A stretch of 64,000 nt of DNA from Candidatus Aphodousia faecipullorum (GTDB lineage: Bacteria; Pseudomonadota; Gammaproteobacteria; Burkholderiales; Burkholderiaceae_F), in contig DVNR01000053.1 of assembly GCA_018714205.1 (NCBI GenBank), positions 62,001-126,000 on the forward strand, read 5' to 3'. A program made the translations under genes and the position numbers. The notes below the pieces were generated by a model, which was not told where the DNA came from, did no database searches, and worked only from the letters and a program-made list of their open reading frames with translations. Positions 44,670 through 53,868 of this stretch are shown piece after piece. Positions within the stretch are counted from its first letter, which is position 1. Each line of letters starts with the position of its first letter.

Positions 44670-44698
44670 AAGGGAAGGCGCTATAGGCACCTTCCCTT
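44670..44698. terminator. Hairpin between sppA and dksA
   Basis: AAGGGAAGG (44670-44678) pairs with CCTTCCCTT (44690-44698), 9 bp. T-richness follows only on the minus strand (TTTATCTT), so it should end dksA transcription and may also stop sppA. Confidence 0.55.
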
Positions 44699-44726
44699 CA
44701 GTCAAAACAAAAACAATCGCTATTGG

Positions 44727-45149
44727 CTAGTCGCCGTACATTTTTTGGCGAATTTCACGACGCATTTGAGCTTCGAGCGACAAAGTAGCCGTCGGGCGCG
44801 CCAAGAGTCGAGCTACTCCAATCGGCTCACCGGTTTCTTCACACCAGCCATACTCACCGTTATCAATACGCTGTAATGCGGCTTGAACTTTTTTCAAAAG
44901 CTTGCGCTCACGATCTCGAGTACGCAACTCCAACGCATGTTCTTCCTCAATGGTTGCACGGTCTGCCGGATCAGGTGCAACCGTCGTTTCACGCAAATGC
45001 TCCGTTGTTTGACCAGCGTTACTGCGCAATTCCTTTTCCATTTCTTGCAAACGGTTACGGAAAAAAGCGAGTTGCCGATCGTTCATATAATCGTCTTCGG
45101 GCATGGCGAGCAATTCTTGCTCAGTCAACAACTTTTTCTTCGTGGCCAT
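44727..45149 (-). CDS. dksA: RNA polymerase-binding transcription factor DksA
   Basis: A 140-residue DksA. The coiled-coil tip motif DxxDxA is intact as DPADRA near residue 81. The zinc-finger region keeps one cysteine (GWCEETGEPIG) and replaces the others (LSLEAQ), the low-cysteine form usual in alpha- and betaproteobacteria, which works without full zinc coordination. It mediates ppGpp effects on rRNA and amino-acid promoters. Upstream is the COG0523 GTPase gene on the same strand. Its leader can form a CGAAC/GTTCG hairpin about 15-35 bases before the start. Confidence 0.95.
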   Translation of the reverse strand: MATKKKLLTEQELLAMPEDDYMNDRQLAFFRNRLQEMEKELRSNAGQTTEHLRETTVAPDPADRATIEEEHALELRTRDRERKLLKKVQAALQRIDNGEYGWCEETGEPIGVARLLARPTATLSLEAQMRREIRQKMYGD

Positions 45150-45239
45150 AAAACATCAAAATCGAACTGTTTTAAGGTTCGGTATTATTTCATTGGTTAC
45201 TACATATACCCGTTATGTTAAAGGGTACTCTTTCTTATC

Positions 45240-45255
45240 AGCAGTGATAACTGCT
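45240..45255. promoter_or_regulatory. 16-base palindrome upstream of dksA
   Basis: AGCAGT-GATA-ACTGCT (45240-45255) is a perfect palindrome about 90-105 bases upstream of the dksA start. An overlapping alternative, TTATCA-gcag-TGATAA (45235-45250), is also perfect. Could be an operator or RNA hairpin; the rest of the 204-base gap is AT-rich with no gene. Confidence 0.4.
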
Positions 45256-45353
45256 AAAAATTATTGGGAACACTTTATACAGGAAAAACAAGATATCTGC
45301 TTGCTTTTTTCCATACTTTCCACAAAATATCACAAAGATGTCATACTACCAAG

Positions 45354-46358
45354 TTACGGAGCGTCTACGAGACAGGTCTCCAAACCTGTGATAATGGCAC
45401 TTTCCGGTAGATTGCGTCCAATGAACACAATCTTGCTCATCGGACGTTCTCCCTCGGCCCATTTTGGTCCTAAATCTGCCGCAACTAACATGTGCACTCC
45501 CTGTGTAATCATCTTATGATCGGTCCCTTGCAAGTAAAGGACCCCTTTATAGCGCAACAAATCGGGCCCATAGACCTGAGTGATTGTTCCCCAAAAGCGC
45601 TCGAGACGGAACGGGTCAAACGGTGTATACGATGTAAAGACAAAGGAGCCAATTTCATCACCATGATGGTGATGGTGACCAACGTCGACCAAAAACTCCG
45701 GATCAATATCCAAGACGGTATTGAGGTTGAAACCCTCAATATTGAGAACCTTGTCTACAGCGACCTCGCCCATATGAACATTCTCAATCGGCGCCCTTGG
45801 GTTCATCCGGCGCAAGCGCGCACGAATATCCGCCGCTTCCTGTTCAGTGACCAAATCCGTTTTGGTCAGGAAAATCCGATCTGCAAAACCAACCTGGGCC
45901 TGGGCTTCTGCTTCTTTATCAAGCGTTTCGTTGCCGTGTTTGGCATCAACAACGGTAATAACGCCATCCAAGCGATAAAAAGCCGCTACGGCGTCATCCA
46001 TGAAAAATGTCTGAGCAACGGGTCCAGGATTCGCAACACCCGTCGTTTCAATCACCACCCAGTCAAACTGAATGCCTCCGCGATCTCGACGGTGCCGCAA
46101 GTCAGTTAACACTCGAGACAAATCGCCTCGGATTGTGCAGCAAATACAGCCGTTGCTCATTTGAACAATCTGCTCTTTATCGGTTTGTACCAATAACGTG
46201 CTATCAACGTCTTCCTCACCGAACTCGTTTTCTATGACAGCAATTTTATGACCGTGCTCTTCACGAAGGATTCGATTTAAAAGTGTGGTTTTTCCTGCGC
46301 CCAGAAAGCCCGTGATGATCGTCACCGGGATTTGAGGCACCATGTCCATTACGTCCAT
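45354..46358 (-). CDS. COG0523 (CobW/YjiA) family GTPase, putative zinc metallochaperone
   Basis: 334 residues from ATG 46358, supported by GGAGAATAGGA upstream; the frame stays open 51 codons further into the rlmI end but without family similarity. GTPase motifs: GFLGAGKTT (Walker A), the metal-binding NGCICCTI (CxCC), VIETTGVANPGPV, and TKTDL. A His-rich GHHHHHGDE follows around residue 230, then the CobW C-terminal domain (about 240-330). The His-rich stretch suggests zinc or nickel handling. Placement beside a low-cysteine dksA recalls other proteobacteria where COG0523 and dksA genes share zinc control; here regulation is not visible. Confidence 0.9.
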   Translation of the reverse strand: MDVMDMVPQIPVTIITGFLGAGKTTLLNRILREEHGHKIAVIENEFGEEDVDSTLLVQTDKEQIVQMSNGCICCTIRGDLSRVLTDLRHRRDRGGIQFDWVVIETTGVANPGPVAQTFFMDDAVAAFYRLDGVITVVDAKHGNETLDKEAEAQAQVGFADRIFLTKTDLVTEQEAADIRARLRRMNPRAPIENVHMGEVAVDKVLNIEGFNLNTVLDIDPEFLVDVGHHHHHGDEIGSFVFTSYTPFDPFRLERFWGTITQVYGPDLLRYKGVLYLQGTDHKMITQGVHMLVAADLGPKWAEGERPMSKIVFIGRNLPESAIITGLETCLVDAP

Positions 46359-46411
46359 TCCTATTCTCCCAGAATAGGCTTCAACATTGAGAAGCCTTGA
46401 ATTGTGTCCAA

Positions 46412-47617
46412 TTAACGAAGGGTTAATTGTAGTCCTTTCAAATACTCTCCTTCTGGGCATGTCATCATCAATGGATGATCTTCGCCGGCACCCAACCTTG
46501 TGATCATCCAAGCTTCTCGCTTCGAATCAATGACTGCACCAGCGATCACTTTTTGGAAAAGATCGACATCCATTGCTCCAGAACAGGAAAAGGTCAATAA
46601 ATCGCCTCCCTCTTTTACCAACCGCAGCCCATTCAAATTGATATCTTTATAGGCACGTGATGCGCGGTCGATATGGCGATGATTTGAAGCAAATTTAGGA
46701 GGGTCGAGAATAACAAGGTCGAATTGCTCCCCCTGATCTCGAGCCTGGCGAAGATAATCAAACACATCCGCTTGTAACCACTGAGCTCGATCCGCAGAGA
46801 AACCGTTTCGTTCAGCATTGCGTTTGGCCATCGCTAAAGCGTCTGCTGAAGAATCAACAGAAATGACTTCCTCCGCACCCCCTGCCAATAACGCTAAAGA
46901 AAATCCACCGGTGTAGCAAAAACAATTCAATGCACGCATTCCACGACCGTGAAGAGCTCTAAATTGTTCGGCAAGCCGTTGTGCCAATAAACGGTTTTCG
47001 CGTTGATCAATATAAAAACCCGTTTTATGACCATGTCGAACGTCGACACCGTAGCGAACTCTATCTTCCACAATTTCAATTTCTTGGGGAGGTTCCAATC
47101 CACGTAGAACCCCAACAATTTCATTCAACCCCTCTCGATGTCGGGTCGCCGCGTCAGAACGTTCATAAATACCCTGAACATCGCAATGCCTCATTAGAAT
47201 ATCGGCAATATCATCTTTCCAAGCTTCAACCCCTGCGGCTTGGAACTGGGCGACAAGCCAATTATCGTATTGATCGACAACAAGTCCCGGCAACTGATCA
47301 GCTTCGCCAAAAATTACACGCACGGCACTAGTTCGAGAAAACAAACGCTTGCGAGCGCGCAAGGCTTTTGCAATTTTTTCTTCGAACCAAGCCTTATTGA
47401 TGCAATCAGACTCAATAAAGGACCAACAACGCGCTCGAATTGTGGACTCCTGAGAATAGGCAGCCCATGCGAGAAAACGTCCATCGTTGGACACCACACG
47501 AACCGTCTCACCCAATCCAGGTTTTCCCATGACTTTCTGCACAGCTGTGTCATACACCCATGGATGTCTGCGTAAAAGAGACCGCTCTTTGCCTTTTTTC
47601 AAAACCAAATCAATCAA
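46412..47617 (-). CDS. rlmI: 23S rRNA (cytosine(1962)-C(5))-methyltransferase RlmI family
   Basis: A 401-residue class I methyltransferase with N-terminal PUA domain (about 1-75: LKKGKERSLLRRHPWVYD). Motif I region LNCFCYTGGFSLALLAGGA, LVILDPPKFA (motif IV) and LLTFSCSGAMD, where RlmI keeps its catalytic Cys. Start is TTG 47617 with GAGG 8 bases upstream. It methylates C1962 of 23S rRNA. It lies between the lipid A acyltransferase pair and the COG0523 gene, all leftward. Confidence 0.9.
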   Translation of the reverse strand: MIDLVLKKGKERSLLRRHPWVYDTAVQKVMGKPGLGETVRVVSNDGRFLAWAAYSQESTIRARCWSFIESDCINKAWFEEKIAKALRARKRLFSRTSAVRVIFGEADQLPGLVVDQYDNWLVAQFQAAGVEAWKDDIADILMRHCDVQGIYERSDAATRHREGLNEIVGVLRGLEPPQEIEIVEDRVRYGVDVRHGHKTGFYIDQRENRLLAQRLAEQFRALHGRGMRALNCFCYTGGFSLALLAGGAEEVISVDSSADALAMAKRNAERNGFSADRAQWLQADVFDYLRQARDQGEQFDLVILDPPKFASNHRHIDRASRAYKDINLNGLRLVKEGGDLLTFSCSGAMDVDLFQKVIAGAVIDSKREAWMITRLGAGEDHPLMMTCPEGEYLKGLQLTLR

Positions 47618-47642
47618 TTTATGACCTCATCGAAAAATGTCT

Positions 47643-48536
47643 TTAATAAAGCGAGGGTTCACCCTGTGGACGAGTCTTAAAACGTCGGTGCGTCCACATA
47701 TATTGGTCCGGATACTTCTCAATCCAACGCTCAAGTTCTTGGGTAACTCGCAAAGTATCGGCCTCGTAGTCAGCCGTAGGGAAATTTTCAAACAATTGCG
47801 TCACATGCACCTGATAGCCCTTTTCAGTCATTTCAGGAATACACATCAGCACCTTAGCCTTAGTGACTCGAGCTAATCGCGATGCCATCGGCAACGTCGC
47901 TGCCGGTATACCAAAGAAAGGAACAAAAATTGAATTTTTAATTCCGTGATCCATATCCGGCAAGTAGTAAAACGGCAACCCCTGATGCATGGCTCGAATG
48001 ACCGCTTTCAAATCATCTTTACCGGTCTTTGCGATTAAGATGGGATCGCTAAATCGTTTTCGTCCATCAAAGGCGGCTTTGTCCCAAACAGGATTGGCCT
48101 GACGCTGATATAGGGAAACGCCCCTGACATACAAATTCAACGCAATCCCCGCAGCATCCAAACCAGCAAAGTGCGGAGCAATGACAATCAGTGGACGATT
48201 CTTCTCACTTGTGATCCGTTCTATAGCACCCGGATCAAACCGAACGAAATCGCGCACTGCTTCTGCTGATCCTTTCCAAAGCACACTGTGATCAAGAGCG
48301 GCGCGAGCTAGATGAAAATAACAGCGCTTGGCAACCTCAAGTCGCTTTTGGTCACTCCATAGAGGAAAACACAACTGAAGATTACGTAGAGCGATTTTGC
48401 GACGTTTAGGCACCATTTGCCAAAAGAGCCATGCAACAACACGAGCCATGCGTGTTCTTGATTCAGGGCTCCAAGATGCCATCAGATCAACAACAAAGAG
48501 CCAAAAATACGTTAATAGGTTAAGAACTTTTTTCAT
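47643..48536 (-). CDS. Lipid A late acyltransferase family protein (second copy)
   Basis: A 297-residue inner-membrane acyltransferase of the LpxL/LpxM (HtrB/MsbB) family. One N-terminal hydrophobic helix (about 8-40), the catalytic HxxxxD in PHFAGLD near residue 122, the FYYLPDMDHG loop and the C-terminal MWTHRRFKTRP. It adds a secondary fatty acid to Kdo2-lipid A. Its start overlaps the end of the upstream paralogue by 17 bases; together they probably give hexa-acylated lipid A. Whether this copy is LpxL- or LpxM-like cannot be settled by eye. Confidence 0.9.
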   Translation of the reverse strand: MKKVLNLLTYFWLFVVDLMASWSPESRTRMARVVAWLFWQMVPKRRKIALRNLQLCFPLWSDQKRLEVAKRCYFHLARAALDHSVLWKGSAEAVRDFVRFDPGAIERITSEKNRPLIVIAPHFAGLDAAGIALNLYVRGVSLYQRQANPVWDKAAFDGRKRFSDPILIAKTGKDDLKAVIRAMHQGLPFYYLPDMDHGIKNSIFVPFFGIPAATLPMASRLARVTKAKVLMCIPEMTEKGYQVHVTQLFENFPTADYEADTLRVTQELERWIEKYPDQYMWTHRRFKTRPQGEPSLY

Positions 48537-49395
48537 TTTGCGTTGGCTTTATTACGCCCTGAGGACACTTGTACCGATTGTAAGACCAAAGATACTGTTC
48601 AGGACTCTTCAAAATGGTTTCTGCCAGTTTCTGATTCATCACCGCCGTGTCCTTTAGAAGATCTCCGGTAACTTGGTAGTCTAAAGGCTCGCAGTAAATG
48701 CACCATCCCCCTTTTTCACGCAAGGCGCGGGCTAAAATGACTTGCGCATTAAACTGTTTTGCCAGACGCATGGGAAAAGTCATGGTATAGGCAGGCTCTC
48801 CAAAAAAGTTCACCCAAAGCCCCTCGCCATTTGACGGAACCTGGTCCGGCAAAATTCCGGTTATTCCACCATGCTTCATAATGCGAATAATTTGGCGAAC
48901 TCCCTTAAGGTCTGCTGAGGCCGGAACAATATTTTCCGAGATACGCCCTTGACCGACAATGTTGCGCAAATAAGATTTCCTTGGTATGCGGTAAAGTACT
49001 GCAAATTCTCTGTCGGACCCTTTTAACCAACGTTCGGCTACCCACATGGGAGCCACTTCATAGCAACCAATATGGGGAGTGAGAAAAATAATCGATCGGC
49101 CACTTCTGATCGCCTGATCAATCAAATCAATGGTTTTATCTTCTCCTCGTGTTAATTCGAGAACCTTATGTCGACCACGCCCCCATACCCAAGGCGCCTC
49201 GACTCCTTGGATAGCCTGCTGTTCTGCAACTTGCCTAGCCAGCGCTTCGGAGTAAATGCCCGCCCGACGAAGATTCTCTTTGATGCGCTCCCTATACCCT
49301 GGCGCCAATCGATACATCAGCCTACCGATCAAAGCAGCAACGCTTCGAAGAGCTTCTAGTGGAATACGAGAAATTAAAAATATTAAGAATTTCAT
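48520..49395 (-). CDS. Lipid A late acyltransferase family protein (first copy)
   Basis: 292 residues from ATG 49395; the upstream in-frame extension is not family-like. Family features: N-terminal membrane helix (about 1-30), catalytic HxxxxE in PHIGCYE near residue 118, GILPDQVPSNGEG, and the C-terminal YLWSYNRYKCP. It shares the fold with the next gene but differs in the catalytic acid (Glu instead of Asp). The pair lies divergent to metK, as in many Burkholderiales. Confidence 0.9.
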   Translation of the reverse strand: MKFLIFLISRIPLEALRSVAALIGRLMYRLAPGYRERIKENLRRAGIYSEALARQVAEQQAIQGVEAPWVWGRGRHKVLELTRGEDKTIDLIDQAIRSGRSIIFLTPHIGCYEVAPMWVAERWLKGSDREFAVLYRIPRKSYLRNIVGQGRISENIVPASADLKGVRQIIRIMKHGGITGILPDQVPSNGEGLWVNFFGEPAYTMTFPMRLAKQFNAQVILARALREKGGWCIYCEPLDYQVTGDLLKDTAVMNQKLAETILKSPEQYLWSYNRYKCPQGVIKPTQNEKSS

Positions 49396-49522
49396 GGAAG
49401 TGATTTTGCCAAACTTTTTCTCTTTCGGCGCAGTCCAGAAATACACTATTTAACATTTGTGACTGCCTAATTTCTTTTTTTGGAGTAAGATTCGCAAACA
49501 CGCCGAGTTAATAGGACAACTT

Positions 49523-49622
49523 GCGGGGCGTTACCAAAATACCGCTAAAGCGTCAGCCGCATTCCGGATCATTTCGCGGTGGACGCTCGTTCCGCCCATA
49601 AACTATTTAGGAATGTAGCACC
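49523..49622 (+). promoter_or_regulatory. Structured leader upstream of metK
   Basis: The 227 bases between the acyltransferase start and metK contain a GC-rich foldable segment: GCGTC (49550-49554) with GACGC (49582-49586) continued after a 2/2 internal loop by CCGC (49557-49560) with GCGG (49576-49579), all enclosed by GGGCG (49526-49530) with CGCCC (49593-49597). The motif CGCTAAAGCG at 49543-49552 offers an alternative small hairpin. I cannot assign it to a known SAM riboswitch class. It could be a cis-regulatory RNA for metK. Confidence 0.4.
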
Positions 49623-50798
49623 ATGACTGATTCTTACCTTTTTACTTCTGAGTCCGTGTCTGAAGGACATCCGGACAAAGTAGCCGACCAAATTTCTGAT
49701 GCTGTTCTTGACGCTATTTTGGCTCAAGATCCCTATAGCCGCGTCGCAGCTGAGACCCTCTGCAACACCGGACTAGTTGTTTTAGCCGGTGAGATTACCA
49801 CTCAAGCAAACGTGGATTACATCGACATTGCTCGTGAGACACTTAAACGTATCGGGTATGACAATTCCGAATACGGTATTGATCACCGCGGTTGCTCTGT
49901 CCTCGTCGGCTATGACAAGCAGTCCAATGATATTGCCCAAGGCGTTGACCGCGCGAGTGACGACTACCTGGAACAGGGCGCTGGAGACCAAGGTTTAATG
50001 TTCGGCTACGCCTGCGATGAAACTCCCACCCTCATGCCTGCAGCCATTTATTATGCGCACCGCCTGATGCAACAGCAATCAATTGTGCGTCGTAACGGAA
50101 CACTCGATTTTTTGCGCCCAGACGCAAAGAGTCAGGTTACCTTACGCTATGAAAACGGTAAACCAGTTGCCATTGATACGGTGGTGTTGTCAACACAACA
50201 CCACCCCAGAATGAGTGATGGCAACAAAATGAAGCCGGAATTCATTGAGGCAGTAATTGAACATATCATCAAACCCGTATTACCTGCTGAGTGGCTTAAA
50301 AATACACGCTTTTTGATCAACCCGACTGGACGTTTCGTCGTTGGCGGTCCCCAAGGTGACTGCGGATTGACAGGGCGTAAGATCATTGTCGACACATACG
50401 GTGGAGCCTGCCCACACGGCGGTGGTGCTTTCTCGGGAAAAGATCCATCGAAGGTTGATAGATCTGCTGCCTATGCTTGTCGTTATGTTGCTAAAAATGT
50501 CGTTGCATCTGGTTTAGCCACGCGCTGTCAGGTTCAGGTTTCTTACGCCATTGGGGTCGCACGACCAATTAATGTCACTGTCCGCACATTTGGCACTGGT
50601 AGAATCGCCGATGAGAAAATCGCCGAATTGGTCAATCGCCACTTTGATTTGCGTCCTCGCGGTATTATTCAGATGCTTGACCTTTTACGACCGATTTATT
50701 CGAAAACCGCCGCCTATGGCCATTTCGGGCGTGAGGAGCCGGAATTTACTTGGGAAAAGACCGATAAGGCCGAAGCTTTGCGTAGCGATGCTTGCTAA
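49623..50798 (+). CDS. metK: S-adenosylmethionine synthase
   Basis: A 391-residue MetK. Signatures: [21 protein letters not shown] (split by normal family spacing), [12 protein letters not shown], the phosphate loop [16 protein letters not shown] and C-terminal [14 protein letters not shown]. It makes SAM from methionine and ATP. Monocistronic by the terminator that follows. trpS and ahcY lie downstream on the same strand. A structured leader precedes it. Confidence 0.97.
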   Translation: MTDSYLFTSESVSEGHPDKVADQISDAVLDAILAQDPYSRVAAETLCNTGLVVLAGEITTQANVDYIDIARETLKRIGYDNSEYGIDHRGCSVLVGYDKQSNDIAQGVDRASDDYLEQGAGDQGLMFGYACDETPTLMPAAIYYAHRLMQQQSIVRRNGTLDFLRPDAKSQVTLRYENGKPVAIDTVVLSTQHHPRMSDGNKMKPEFIEAVIEHIIKPVLPAEWLKNTRFLINPTGRFVVGGPQGDCGLTGRKIIVDTYGGACPHGGGAFSGKDPSKVDRSAAYACRYVAKNVVASGLATRCQVQVSYAIGVARPINVTVRTFGTGRIADEKIAELVNRHFDLRPRGIIQMLDLLRPIYSKTAAYGHFGREEPEFTWEKTDKAEALRSDAC

Positions 50799-50818
50799 CT
50801 CATAATTACTTTGTTTTA

Positions 50819-50858
50819 ACACCCGCCGCTACCTTATAGGGTTCGGCGGTTGTTTTTT
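50819..50858 (+). terminator. Intrinsic terminator of metK
   Basis: CCGCCG (50823-50828) with CGGCGG (50844-50849), stem extended by flanking AA/TT pairs, then TTGTTTTTT. Confidence 0.8.
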
Positions 50859-50887
50859 GTAGTCAGATACTCATTTATTTGGCATTT

Positions 50888-50916
50888 TTGACCTTTCGAT
50901 AACTGACTCATACAAT
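50888..50916 (+). promoter_or_regulatory. Sigma-70-type promoter of trpS
   Basis: TTGACC (50888-50893), exactly 17-bp spacer, TACAAT (50911-50916). It is 29 bases before the trpS ATG and downstream of the metK terminator. The best-formed promoter in the window. Confidence 0.75.
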
Positions 50917-50944
50917 ATTTTCTCCACTATTTTTGGGAAAAGCC

Positions 50945-52315
50945 ATGACTACTCGTGTTTTAACCGGTATTAATACCACAGGAACGTTACACATCGGTAA
51001 CTACGTTGGCGCTATTCGTCCTGCTATTCAAGCCAGTCTCCAAAAGGACGTCCAAAGCTTCTTTTTCATGGCTGACTTACATGCTCTAATCAAGTGCCAG
51101 GACTCAGATCGAATTGAGCGCTCTCGACTGCAGATTGCCGCGACTTGGCTTGCTGCCGGTTTAGATCCTGAACGGGTTATTTTCTATCGTCAAAGTGATA
51201 TTCCAGAAATCCCGTTACTAAGTTGGATGCTTACCTGTGTGACAGCGAAGGGGCAAATGAATAGAGCTCACGCGTACAAGGCGGCTCTTGAAGCTAATGT
51301 GGAAAATTCCGATGACCCCGACGCCGGCATTTCAATGGGTCTTTATAGCTACCCGATTCTCATGGCGGCAGACATTCTCATGTTCAATGCCAATAAAGTT
51401 CCTGTCGGCAAAGACCAAATTCAACATCTTGAAATGGCCCGAGATGTAGCAACTCGTTTTAACCGTCTATATGCCAGCGAGGAGCATCCTTTCTTTGTGA
51501 TGCCAGAAGCCGTTGTCGATACTACTCATGAGGTTTTGCCCGGTTTAGACGGACGCAAAATGAGTAAAAGTTACAATAACGTTATCCCTCTTTTTGAAGG
51601 TGGAGCCAAGGCTATCCGTGATGCCATTACCCAAATCAAAACGGACAGCCGTTTACCCGGTGAACCCAAGGACCCAGATTCCACGTCTTTAACAGCGATC
51701 TATGAGGCCTTTTCTACTCCAGAAGAGTATGCGCAATTCCGTGCTCAATTAGAGCAAGGCATGAGTTGGGGAGACGCTAAAGAGGCTCTTTTCGAACGCA
51801 TTGAAAGTGAAATTGGCCCAATGCGCGCGAAGTATGAAACGCTGATGGCTGATCCAGCAAAAATTGAAGCCATTTTGCAAGATGGCGCTCGCAAAGCGCG
51901 CGCCTTAGCCATACCATTCATGGCTAGAATTCGTGAAGCTGTTGGTCTTCGTAATTTTGCAAACTTTGGCATCCACCAAAAGACAAATGACCCAAAGAAA
52001 AAGACGGCTTTACCGCTTTTCAAACAATATCGTGAAAAAGATGGGAAATTCTACTTCAAACTAACGAGCGCCTCTGGGAAAGAGTTACTCCACAGTATGG
52101 CCTTTGATAGTGGTAGAGATTGCGGACGGGTTGTAGCAACCTTAAAATGCTCCGGACTTTGCAACGAAACCTCTGTTGTAGCAGTTATTGATGGCGAAAA
52201 CGTTGAAATAAAATGCGTTCAACTTTGCCCTGGCATTAGCCCCGAAGAAGTACAACAAGCGCTTCATGCATTAAAAATTGCTGAAGAAGAAAAACTCAAA
52301 AAGTCGTCAAAATAA
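50945..52315 (+). CDS. trpS: Tryptophanyl-tRNA synthetase
   Basis: About 456 residues from ATG 50945. Class I signatures [10 protein letters not shown] (HIGH) and [10 protein letters not shown] (KMSKS) are present. It is longer than the 334-residue E. coli enzyme: residues about 355-456 form an extra C-terminal domain ([17 protein letters not shown]...), which resembles DUF1508/YegP-type repeats and occurs in other betaproteobacterial TrpS. That added domain's job is unknown. Own promoter and a strong terminator frame the gene. Confidence 0.95.
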   Translation: MTTRVLTGINTTGTLHIGNYVGAIRPAIQASLQKDVQSFFFMADLHALIKCQDSDRIERSRLQIAATWLAAGLDPERVIFYRQSDIPEIPLLSWMLTCVTAKGQMNRAHAYKAALEANVENSDDPDAGISMGLYSYPILMAADILMFNANKVPVGKDQIQHLEMARDVATRFNRLYASEEHPFFVMPEAVVDTTHEVLPGLDGRKMSKSYNNVIPLFEGGAKAIRDAITQIKTDSRLPGEPKDPDSTSLTAIYEAFSTPEEYAQFRAQLEQGMSWGDAKEALFERIESEIGPMRAKYETLMADPAKIEAILQDGARKARALAIPFMARIREAVGLRNFANFGIHQKTNDPKKKTALPLFKQYREKDGKFYFKLTSASGKELLHSMAFDSGRDCGRVVATLKCSGLCNETSVVAVIDGENVEIKCVQLCPGISPEEVQQALHALKIAEEEKLKKSSK

Positions 52316-52323
52316 CTTACATA

Positions 52324-52358
52324 AGAAACGCTTGCGAACCAAGCGTTTCTTCGATTTT
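52324..52358 (+). terminator. Terminator of trpS directly before the SAH riboswitch
   Basis: Perfect 11-bp stem AGAAACGCTTG (52324-52334) with CAAGCGTTTCT (52340-52350), 5-base loop, then TCGATTTT. It ends at the base before helix P1 of the riboswitch. Confidence 0.8.
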
Positions 52359-52420
52359 CTCAAGGAGCGCTGCGAGACTCATGGAGTTCCCAGGCTTGAG
52401 ATCAAATAATAACGGCGCTC
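52359..52420 (+). promoter_or_regulatory. S-adenosylhomocysteine (SAH) riboswitch
   Basis: Matches the SAH riboswitch layout: P1 CTCAAG (52359-52364) with CTTGAG (52395-52400); conserved GAGCGCTGCGA (from 52365); P2 GACTC-atg-GAGTT; the CCAGGC core before the 3' strand of P1; and the 3' AACGGCGCTC (52411-52420), whose GCGCTC forms the pseudoknot with GAGCGC (52365-52370). SAH binding is expected to switch on the downstream ahcY. The gene start lies 33 bases after the element, with GGGAGG between. Confidence 0.9.
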
Positions 52421-52452
52421 GTTTAATCATTTACCTTTTGGGAGGCTCTTTG

Positions 52453-53847
52453 ATGAGCGAGAACTACGTCATTGCCGATATCGGATTGGCCGATTGGGGC
52501 AGAAAAGAAATCAAAATTGCTGAAACTGAAATGCCGGGATTGATGGCTATTCGAGAAGAATATGCCAAGGATCAACCGCTCAAAGGCGCCCGTATCTCCG
52601 GATCGCTTCACATGACTATTCAAACAGCAGTGCTAATTGAAACGCTGGTGGCTTTGGGAGCTCAAGTCCGCTGGGCGAGTTGCAATATATTCTCCACCCA
52701 AGATCATGCAGCCGCCGCCATGGTTGCCGAGGGCATCCCCGTCTTCGCTGTTAAGGGAGAAAGTGTTGATGATTATTGGGAATACACACACCGCATTTTC
52801 GAATGGGACGATGGTGGCTACTCCAATATGATCCTTGATGACGGTGGCGACGCAACTTTGCTGTTACACCTCGGCAATCAAGCAGAAACCGATCCCGAGG
52901 TGATCGCGCATCCTCACAACGACGAAGAAAAGGCTCTTTTTGCAGCCATTGCTCGACATCTGGAAAAAGATCCTCACTGGTACAGCAAGCGCATTACCCA
53001 AATTAAGGGCGTTAGCGAGGAAACAACCACCGGCGTGCATCGACTCTATCAAATGGAAGCCAAGGGTACACTCAAATTCCCAGCCATGAACGTCAATGAT
53101 TCAGTCACCAAATCGAAATTTGATAACCTCTACGGTTGCCGAGAATCATTAGTCGATGGTATTAAACGGGCGACAGACGTTATGATTGCCGGAAAAGTTG
53201 CCGTTGTCGTCGGGTATGGCGATGTTGGCAAGGGCTGTGCGCAGGCTCTGAGGGCGCTTGCAGCGCAGGTCTGGGTTGTTGAAGTCGACCCCATCTGCGC
53301 TCTTCAGGCCGCCATGGAGGGCTATCGCGTCGTTACAATGGATTACGCCGCTGATAAGGCGAATATCTTTGTAACGGCAACAGGCAACATCAATGTCATC
53401 ACACACGATCATATGATCAGGATGCAAAACGAAGCCATCGTCTGCAATATCGGTCACTTTGACAGTGAAATTGATGTCGCGAGTATGCGTAAATATCAAT
53501 GGGAAAACATTAAACCTCAAGTTGATCACATTTTGTTGCCTTCTGGCAACAAAATCATCTTGTTGGCCGAAGGCCGTTTAGTGAATTTGGGTTGTGCCAC
53601 CGGTCACCCAAGCTATGTAATGTCCAGTTCCTTTGCTAATCAAACTCTTGCTCAAATCGAACTGTTCACACACACAGAAAAATATCCAATCGGGGTATAT
53701 GTTTTACCAAAGATTTTGGACGAGAAGGTCGCGCGTCTACAACTTAAAAATTTCAATGCCCAACTTTCTGAATTAACCGATGAGCAGGCTGCCTATATTG
53801 GCGTTTCCAAAGAGGGCCCCTTTAAGAGCGATGCTTATCGCTACTAA
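52453..53847 (+). CDS. ahcY: Adenosylhomocysteinase
   Basis: 464 residues from ATG 52453 with GGGAGG upstream; an in-frame ATG at 52381 lies inside the riboswitch and is rejected. Features: [16 protein letters not shown], the substrate region [16 protein letters not shown]-binding [15 protein letters not shown], and C-terminal SDAYRY. It carries the roughly 40-residue insertion (around residues 145-190) typical of proteobacterial long forms. It splits SAH to homocysteine and adenosine, relieving inhibition of methyltransferases. Controlled by the SAH riboswitch. Confidence 0.97.
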   Translation: MSENYVIADIGLADWGRKEIKIAETEMPGLMAIREEYAKDQPLKGARISGSLHMTIQTAVLIETLVALGAQVRWASCNIFSTQDHAAAAMVAEGIPVFAVKGESVDDYWEYTHRIFEWDDGGYSNMILDDGGDATLLLHLGNQAETDPEVIAHPHNDEEKALFAAIARHLEKDPHWYSKRITQIKGVSEETTTGVHRLYQMEAKGTLKFPAMNVNDSVTKSKFDNLYGCRESLVDGIKRATDVMIAGKVAVVVGYGDVGKGCAQALRALAAQVWVVEVDPICALQAAMEGYRVVTMDYAADKANIFVTATGNINVITHDHMIRMQNEAIVCNIGHFDSEIDVASMRKYQWENIKPQVDHILLPSGNKIILLAEGRLVNLGCATGHPSYVMSSSFANQTLAQIELFTHTEKYPIGVYVLPKILDEKVARLQLKNFNAQLSELTDEQAAYIGVSKEGPFKSDAYRY

Positions 53848-53868
53848 CTGATTCTCTATGGTTTTGTT

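Noticed and set aside
44727-45149. dksA as a damaged gene because zinc-finger cysteines are missing
   Set aside because: Single-cysteine DksA is the normal form in many alpha- and betaproteobacteria; the DxxDxA tip is intact.
45492-46109. A 205-codon open frame on the plus strand opposite the COG0523 gene
   Set aside because: It is antisense to a clearly conserved GTPase, has no recognisable motif and no ribosome site; long antisense frames are common opposite genes with this codon use.
49501-49622. metK leader as a known SAM riboswitch
   Set aside because: The cores of SAM-I, SAM-II, SAM-III and SAM-IV that I remember do not fit; kept as an unidentified structured leader.
52381-52452. Longer ahcY start at 52381
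   Set aside because: The ATG lies in the P2 loop of the SAH riboswitch; the ribosome site GGGAGG points to 52453.
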